DNA of 57,871 nt from an uncultured Pelagibacteraceae bacterium (GTDB lineage Bacteria; Pseudomonadota; Alphaproteobacteria; Pelagibacterales; Pelagibacteraceae): positions 1 to 57,871 of the forward strand of contig CACDFC010000005.1 of assembly GCA_902552035.1 (NCBI GenBank). Direction: 5' to 3'. The position numbers and the translations under genes are program-made. Below the pieces are notes generated by a model that was not told the DNA's origin, did no database searches, and worked only from the letters and a program-made list of their open reading frames with translations. Below, piece by piece: positions 52,078 to 57,871 of the stretch. Position 1 is the first letter of the stretch. Each line of letters opens with the position of its first letter.

Positions 52078-53241
52078 ATGGGTAAAGTAAGAAAAAATAA
52101 ATCAGTTTGGGGTTCTAGAATTACAAATAAAACTTCATATAATTTTAAAAAATTTGGAGCTTCAATAGATGTAGATAAAAGATTATTTAGAGAAGACATT
52201 GAGGCATCAATAGTGCACGTGGAAATGTTATGTAAACAGAAAATTATAACATTAAGAATAAAAAATAAAATTATTTGGGGATTAAAAAAAATATCCAACG
52301 AAATAAAAAAAAAAAAATTTCATTTTAATTCAAGATATGAGGATATTCATATGAATATTGAAAACAGATTATTTGAAATAATTGGAGAAGACGCAGGCTA
52401 TTTACACACAGCAAGATCAAGAAATGACCAAGTGATTACAGATTTTAAATTATGGTTACGAAAAGCTAATAAAGAAATTATTAAAAGCTTAACTACTACG
52501 ATAAAAATTATAATAAACAATTCTGAAAAACATGTTTATACGGTTATGCCAGGTTTTACACATTTGAAAAATGCACAACCAATATCCTTGGCACATTATC
52601 TTCTTGCTTATGTTGAGATGTTTAATAGAGACAAAAAGCGATTTCAAAATAATTTTTTAGATTTAATGGAAAATCCTCTTGGTGTAGGAGCTATATCTGG
52701 AACCTCATTCAATATAGATAGAAATTATACTTCAAAAAAACTTAAATTTACAAAACCGACAAGAAATTCAATTGATACTATTTCCGATAGAGATTTTGTG
52801 GTTGATTTTTTACATGCTTCATCACTGTGCTCAATGCATATTTCAAGAATTTCCGAAGAATTTATAATTTGGAATTCAGAGGCTTTCAACCTTATTTCCT
52901 TAAATGATAAAATTGTAACTGGATCTTCGATTATGCCTCAGAAAAAAAATCCTGACCCGCTTGAATTGATTAGAGGTAAAACTGGTGCAATTTATGGAAA
53001 TTTATTTTCAATGTTTACTGTTTTAAAAGGGCTTCCATTATCCTACTTTAAAGACCTACAGGATGATAAAAAATTTGTATTTGATACTTTTGATCAATTA
53101 AAAAATTCTATTTTAGTTTTAAATGACGTTTTAAAGAATGTTTTATTTAATAAAAAAGAAATGAAAAATCTTGCTGAAAAGGGATATATTACATCAACAG
53201 ATTTTGCAGATTATTTAGTAAGGGAACTTAAGAATTATTAA
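52078..53241 (+). CDS. argH: Argininosuccinate lyase, N-terminal and catalytic portion, prematurely terminated
   Basis: HTARSRNDQVITDFKLWLR, MPGFTHLKNAQPISLAHYLLAY, GSSIMPQKKNPDPLELIRGKTG; ORF stops at ADYLVRELKNY*. Confidence 0.9.
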   Translation: MGKVRKNKSVWGSRITNKTSYNFKKFGASIDVDKRLFREDIEASIVHVEMLCKQKIITLRIKNKIIWGLKKISNEIKKKKFHFNSRYEDIHMNIENRLFEIIGEDAGYLHTARSRNDQVITDFKLWLRKANKEIIKSLTTTIKIIINNSEKHVYTVMPGFTHLKNAQPISLAHYLLAYVEMFNRDKKRFQNNFLDLMENPLGVGAISGTSFNIDRNYTSKKLKFTKPTRNSIDTISDRDFVVDFLHASSLCSMHISRISEEFIIWNSEAFNLISLNDKIVTGSSIMPQKKNPDPLELIRGKTGAIYGNLFSMFTVLKGLPLSYFKDLQDDKKFVFDTFDQLKNSILVLNDVLKNVLFNKKEMKNLAEKGYITSTDFADYLVRELKNY

Positions 53242-53437
53242 TTTTTTTTTAAAAAAAAAAAAAACGTTAAGCGAATTAAATCTCAATGAAATTAAGAAAA
53301 TAGAACCAAGAGTAAATGATAATGTTTTGGATGTTTTTAATTTAAATAATTCTGTAAATTCAAAGAAATCATATGGAGGAACTTCTTTTGGTAATATAAA
53401 AAAAATGATAAGTAAGTACAAAAAAGAAATAAAATGA
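53242..53437 (+). pseudogene. argH: Out-of-frame C-terminal remnant of argH
   Basis: Different frame encodes KKKTLSELNLNEIKKIEPRVNDNVLDVFNLNNSVNSKKSYGGTSFGNIKKMISKYKKEIK*, including the ArgH C-terminal SYGGTS motif; TGA overlaps the lptM ATG. Confidence 0.8.
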
Positions 53438-53562
53438 AAAAAAACATCATACTAATAATATTTTTTTTTATTTTTTTGATTTCATGTGGAAAAAAAGGTG
53501 ATCCTGAGTATAAAGCTGAAAAAAAACAAATTATATTTAAAAAGTATATTTTGAGTTCCTAA
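53434..53562 (+). CDS. lptM: LptM/YifL-like small lipoprotein, not in the ORF track
   Basis: MKKNIILIIFFFIFLISCGKKGDPEYKAEKKQIIFKKYILSS*; lipobox L-I-S-C followed by GKKGDP; located between argH and lysA. Confidence 0.75.
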   Translation: MKKNIILIIFFFIFLISCGKKGDPEYKAEKKQIIFKKYILSS

Positions 53563-53586
53563 AACTGAAAAAAAGTATTAATAGTA

Positions 53587-54801
53587 ATGAATTATATAAA
53601 TAGAACGTATTCTGTTGAAAATATAAGCTCAATTAAGCTGGCAAAAAAATTTGGTACACCAATTTATTGTTACTCTTACAAAAAAATTAAAGAAAATATT
53701 TTTAACTTTAAAGAAAATTTCAATAGTTTTAAACCTTTAATTTGCTTTTCAGTTAAGTCCAATAGTAATTTGTATTTACTAAGAGAAATGAAAAGACTTG
53801 GTTGTGGAGCAGATGTTGTTTCGAAAGGTGAGTTAATTAAAGCTTTAAAAGCAGGTATAGACCCTAAGAAAATAGTATTTTCAGGAGTAGGTAAAACTTT
53901 TGAAGAATTATCTTATGCTATAAACAAAAAAATTCTATTAATAAATGCAGAATCAAAAAGTGAAATAGTCAAAATAGAGAAAATTGCTAAAACTAAAAAA
54001 AAGACTGTAGATATTGGGATCAGATTAAATCCTAATGTTGACGCAAAAACTTTAATTCAAATCTCAACTGGGAAAAAAACAAATAAGTTTGGAATTGCTG
54101 AAAATGATTTTTATAAATTGGTAAATTTAGTAAAAAAATCAAAATATTTAAAACTTAAATGTTTAAGCATTCATATTGGGAGTCAAATTTTAGACTATAA
54201 GCCATACGTGAAAATGCTGAAAATTCTTAATAGAATAATAATTAATTCTGGACATTACTTTGAATTTATTGATTTAGGTGGAGGAATGGGAATTTCTTAT
54301 AATGATAAAATAAAGAAATTAAATTATAGTAAATATAGCAGAGAGGTTTATAAATTTTATAAAAAGCATAAATCAAAAATTATTTTTGAACCAGGCAGAT
54401 CTATTATAGGTGATGCTGGTGTATTAATCTGTAAGGTTATATATATAAAAAAAACAAATAATAAAAATTTTGTAATACTAGATGCAGGTATGAATGATCT
54501 AATGAGACCTGCTTTGTATGGTGCAGAACATAAAATTATTCCAGCTCAAAAGAAAAATTCTATCTTAAACAAAAACATAGAATTTGTTGGACCAATATGC
54601 GAAACAACAGATAGCTTTTTATTTTTAAAAAAATTTCAAAAATTAAAAGAGAACGATGTTATAGTAATTTGTGATGTAGGAGCTTATGGTATGTCTTTGA
54701 GTTCTAATTACAATTTAAGACCAAAACCTTTAGAAATTTTAATTAAGCAAAATAAAATTAGTATCATAAAAAAAAGGGAAAAAATTTTAGATATACTTTA
54801 G
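53587..54801 (+). CDS. lysA: Diaminopimelate decarboxylase
   Basis: CFSVKSNSNLYLLREMKRLGCGADVVSKGEL, HIGSQI, DLGGGMGISY, FEPGRSIIGDAGVL, GPICETTDSF, DVGAYGMSLSSNYN. Confidence 0.97.
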   Translation: MNYINRTYSVENISSIKLAKKFGTPIYCYSYKKIKENIFNFKENFNSFKPLICFSVKSNSNLYLLREMKRLGCGADVVSKGELIKALKAGIDPKKIVFSGVGKTFEELSYAINKKILLINAESKSEIVKIEKIAKTKKKTVDIGIRLNPNVDAKTLIQISTGKKTNKFGIAENDFYKLVNLVKKSKYLKLKCLSIHIGSQILDYKPYVKMLKILNRIIINSGHYFEFIDLGGGMGISYNDKIKKLNYSKYSREVYKFYKKHKSKIIFEPGRSIIGDAGVLICKVIYIKKTNNKNFVILDAGMNDLMRPALYGAEHKIIPAQKKNSILNKNIEFVGPICETTDSFLFLKKFQKLKENDVIVICDVGAYGMSLSSNYNLRPKPLEILIKQNKISIIKKREKILDIL

Positions 54802-54811
54802 TTTCAATTTA

Positions 54812-55522
54812 ATGCTGAGAAATTCTTTATTTTTATTTTTTTTCTTTTTTGGAATTATATTTATATCAATAATTTTTCTTCCATCTTTATTTTTACCTCA
54901 AAAAATAACCCTATTTGGTGGAAAATTAATGGGATATTGGTCGAAAATTTGTTTGAGAATTTTTCTTTCAACAGAAATTATTATTAAAGGAAGAGAAAAA
55001 ATTATAACTGATAAGAAATATTTTATAGCTTGTTCACATCAGTCAATGTTTGAAACTTTTTTTTTACAGACAATTTTCAATTCTCCTGTATTTATTTTAA
55101 AAAAAGAGTTAACAAAAATACCAATATTCGGCTGGTATTTATTAAAAATTGGTTCAATTTCTATAGATAGAAATAAAGTTAAAAAAGAAAATCTAGACTT
55201 TTTATCAAATGTTAAATTAGTAGTTAATTCTTCTAACCGACCATTAGTTATTTTTCCGCAAGCAACACGTATGAATTTTAATGACAGGTCACCTTTTAAA
55301 AAAGGTGTATCAAGAATTTATGATGAACTAAAAATTATTTGTCTACCTATTGCAATAAATTCAGGCACTGTCTGGCCTAAGACTGGCAAATTAGTTTCTA
55401 ATCGAAAAATTATAGTATCTATTTTAGATCCGATTATGCCTGGTCAAGATCAGAAGGCGTTTTTGGATTTTTTGCAAGACAAAATCTATAAGGAGCTAGA
55501 CAATATTTCTAAGCCTTCATAG
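54812..55522 (+). CDS. plsC: 1-acyl-sn-glycerol-3-phosphate acyltransferase
   Basis: ACSHQSMFET (variant HX4D-like motif), GSISIDRNK, IFPQATRMNFNDRSPFKKGVS. Confidence 0.88.
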   Translation: MLRNSLFLFFFFFGIIFISIIFLPSLFLPQKITLFGGKLMGYWSKICLRIFLSTEIIIKGREKIITDKKYFIACSHQSMFETFFLQTIFNSPVFILKKELTKIPIFGWYLLKIGSISIDRNKVKKENLDFLSNVKLVVNSSNRPLVIFPQATRMNFNDRSPFKKGVSRIYDELKIICLPIAINSGTVWPKTGKLVSNRKIIVSILDPIMPGQDQKAFLDFLQDKIYKELDNISKPS

Positions 55523-56621
55523 GCATCACAACATATATACTATCAAAATCTGATGGATCTTTAATTAATGCAGGAGATCCAGTATCCTTAAAATATATTT
55601 CAATAATGTCTCCATTCAATTGTGAGGCAATATCAATCAAATACCTAGAATTAAAACTTATATCTAAATCATGATCAAATTTAACTTCAAAGCTTTCTTT
55701 TCCATCACCACTATTAGTATTGTTTACAGACAAGTTAAGAATATTTTTTGATATATTAAACTTAACACCGTCTTTTTTGTCTAATGAAACAGATGCTACT
55801 CTATCTACAGAATCTAAAAAAATCTTTAGATTGGCCTCTAATTTTTTTTTATTTTCTCTTGGTACTACTTGTAAATAATTTGGAAATTTTCCATCAATTA
55901 ATTTTGAAATTAAAATACTATTATTAAGTTCAAATTTAATCTTAGACTTAATATTTGATACTTTTACTTCTCCTTCGTAATCCTCTAGTAAGGAACATAA
56001 TTGAAAAATTGTTTTTTTTGGTAAAATTATTGGTTCAAAATCTATTTTATTTGTAAGCAATAATTTTGATATAGACATTCTGTGACTATCTGTAGCTGCA
56101 GCAGTCAAATAAAATTTTTCATCAGTTTGAGTTTGATGAAAATAAATTCCACTTAAATAATGTCTTGTTTCATCATTTGAAACAGAAAATTTACATTTAT
56201 TAAGTAACTTCAATAAATGCTTAGAATTCAAAGAAAATTCGTTTTGATTAAAATTTTCATTTGTTAAAGGAAATTCAGAAGGATCAATGCAATTTAGGTT
56301 AAATGCTGAATTTTCAGACTCTAAATGGATTTTGTTATTACCTTCATATGAAAAATTTATTAGTTTTCCAGAATTAAATTTTCTTACTATATCATACATA
56401 ATTGAAGATTGTGTTGTGGTTTTGCCCTCTTCAAGAATCTTTACATCTTTAATTTTATGAATAAAAATTAAATCTAAATCTGTTGCAGTAATTGTTAAAT
56501 TTGAATTTCCAGCATCCAATAAAACATTTGAGAGTATAGGCAAAGTACTTCTTTTCTCTATTACACCTTGACAATAATTGAGAGATTTTTGAAGATCTGC
56601 CTGATTTACGTTAAATTTCAT
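55509..56621 (-). CDS. dnaN: DNA polymerase III beta sliding clamp
   Basis: MKFNVNQADLQKSLNYCQGVIEKRSTLPILSNVLL...TDLDL, TAAATDSHRMS, C-terminal VVMPMKA. Confidence 0.96.
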   Translation of the reverse strand: MKFNVNQADLQKSLNYCQGVIEKRSTLPILSNVLLDAGNSNLTITATDLDLIFIHKIKDVKILEEGKTTTQSSIMYDIVRKFNSGKLINFSYEGNNKIHLESENSAFNLNCIDPSEFPLTNENFNQNEFSLNSKHLLKLLNKCKFSVSNDETRHYLSGIYFHQTQTDEKFYLTAAATDSHRMSISKLLLTNKIDFEPIILPKKTIFQLCSLLEDYEGEVKVSNIKSKIKFELNNSILISKLIDGKFPNYLQVVPRENKKKLEANLKIFLDSVDRVASVSLDKKDGVKFNISKNILNLSVNNTNSGDGKESFEVKFDHDLDISFNSRYLIDIASQLNGDIIEIYFKDTGSPALIKDPSDFDSIYVVMPMKA

Positions 56622-57871
56622 TATCTTTATTATAAAGAATCTTATTTTTTAAATTATCTACATTTATTTTTAATTCATTATCCTCTTTAATCAATCGATC
56701 AATTGTTTTAACTGAGTGAATCACAGTCGTATGATCTCTGTTTGAAAATGTTCTACCGATTTCTGGAAGCGACTTTGATGTTAAAATTTTTGCTAAATAT
56801 ATTGCTGTTTGTCTAGGCCTAACTAAATACCTTGATCTACGAGAAGACAACATTTCATTTTTACTAATTTTAAAATATTTACAAACTATTGTCTGAATTA
56901 AGTCAATGGTTACTTTATTTTCTGATAAATTTAATAAATCTTTTAAAATTATTTTAGTTTCTGAAATATTTGGTATTTTATTATATATTCTTGAGAAAGA
57001 CACTATTCTGTTTAATGCACCAACTAATTCTCTAATACTTGTTTTTACCTCAGAACTTATAAATTCTTGCAACTCTTTAGTAACACTTAGTTGATTAGAA
57101 TATAATAAGCTTAATTCACTACATTTAGACTTTACTATTTCATACCTTAAATCATAATCAGGATTCTGAATATCAACAACTAAGCCACCAGAAAATCTAG
57201 ATTTAATTCTTTCCTGAATTCTCAATAGTTTATTTGGAGATCTATCTGCAGATAGAATTATTTGTGAACCCTTTTCTAACAATGCATTGAATGTATGAAA
57301 AAACTCCTCTTGCATTGCTTCTTTTCCATTCATAAACTGAATATCATCAATCAATAAGGCGTCTGTATTTCTAAAATATTCTTTGAATTTGACCATATCA
57401 TTATTTTTTATTGATTTAACAAATTGATACATAAAACGTTCAGCAGAAATGAACATTACTTTTTTTTGCTCTCTATAATTTAAACCAATTGCATTCAGCA
57501 AATGAGTTTTACCCATCCCAACTCCACCGTATATATAAAGAGGATTATATTGTGATATATTTTCTGAAACTTTTTTTGATGCCTCATAAGCAAGTTTGTT
57601 GCTTGAACCTACAATAAAATTTTCAAAGTTTTTGTTTGGGTCAATTCTATTATATTGAAGATATGTATCTTTAATAAAAGATACGTTTTCGGTATTAATT
57701 TTATTTTCAAATTTATTTTCGCTAATATTTTCAGAAATACTTTCTTTTTTATGATTTATCGAAAATTCTATTCTGGATATATTTTTATTATATGTTCTTA
57801 TAATTTGTAAAATTTGATCAATATATCTTGAGGTAATCCAATCTCTAATAAATCTTGTTGTTACAGATATT
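56611..57871 (-). CDS. dnaA: Chromosomal replication initiator protein, N-terminus beyond window
   Basis: YIYGGVGMGKTHLLNAIG, LLIDDIQFMNGKEAMQEEFFHTFNALL, DHTTVIHSVKTI; frame stays open through 57871 (upstream peptide ...NFENFIVGSSNKLAYEASKKVSENISQYNPLYIYGGVG). Confidence 0.96.
   Translation of the reverse strand, partial: ISVTTRFIRDWITSRYIDQILQIIRTYNKNISRIEFSINHKKESISENISENKFENKINTENVSFIKDTYLQYNRIDPNKNFENFIVGSSNKLAYEASKKVSENISQYNPLYIYGGVGMGKTHLLNAIGLNYREQKKVMFISAERFMYQFVKSIKNNDMVKFKEYFRNTDALLIDDIQFMNGKEAMQEEFFHTFNALLEKGSQIILSADRSPNKLLRIQERIKSRFSGGLVVDIQNPDYDLRYEIVKSKCSELSLLYSNQLSVTKELQEFISSEVKTSIRELVGALNRIVSFSRIYNKIPNISETKIILKDLLNLSENKVTIDLIQTIVCKYFKISKNEMLSSRRSRYLVRPRQTAIYLAKILTSKSLPEIGRTFSNRDHTTVIHSVKTIDRLIKEDNELKINVDNLKNKILYNKDNEI

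Noticed and set aside
55509-57871. Replication origin at dnaA-dnaN
   Set aside because: dnaN and dnaA abut with overlapping ends and no intergenic DnaA-box cluster is visible inside the window; the upstream side of dnaA lies outside

Overview
The window is an AT-rich, densely packed alphaproteobacterial chromosome segment. Gene content and composition resemble a SAR11/Pelagibacterales genome; this is inferred from protein families, as no search was run. Most of it is housekeeping: dapD-dapE, truA-fmt-def, aroK-aroB, gyrB, lepA, pheT-pheS-rplT-rpmI-infC-thrS, gltD-gltB, uppP, coq7, argH-lptM-lysA, and dnaN-dnaA at the right edge. There are three tRNAs: Ser-GGA, Arg-ACG and Leu-CAA. A small polysaccharide/sugar-modification island (about 16.8-22.5 kb) lies between tRNA-Ser and lepA. 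The strongest unannotated signal is a self-contained minus-strand mini-gene at about 46.94-47.16 kb. It has a sigma70-like promoter, a 5'-leader hairpin, a Shine-Dalgarno-like sequence, a 24-codon ORF encoding only Met+K/R/A (MAKRRKKAAKKKKKAKKAKKRRRR), and a terminator whose stem is better paired in the minus-strand RNA. It follows a CarD-family gene with a long lysine-rich N-terminal extension. Other points of interest: an argH broken at a T9/A14 tract with its out-of-frame C-terminus still recognisable; a CobS/CobT AAA+/VWA pair coupled to a J-domain protein; adjacent HDAC-like and SET/post-SET genes; a GyrB lacking the Gram-negative insertion; and several small ORFs absent from the ORF track. 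No CRISPR arrays, transposases, integrases or phage genes were seen.
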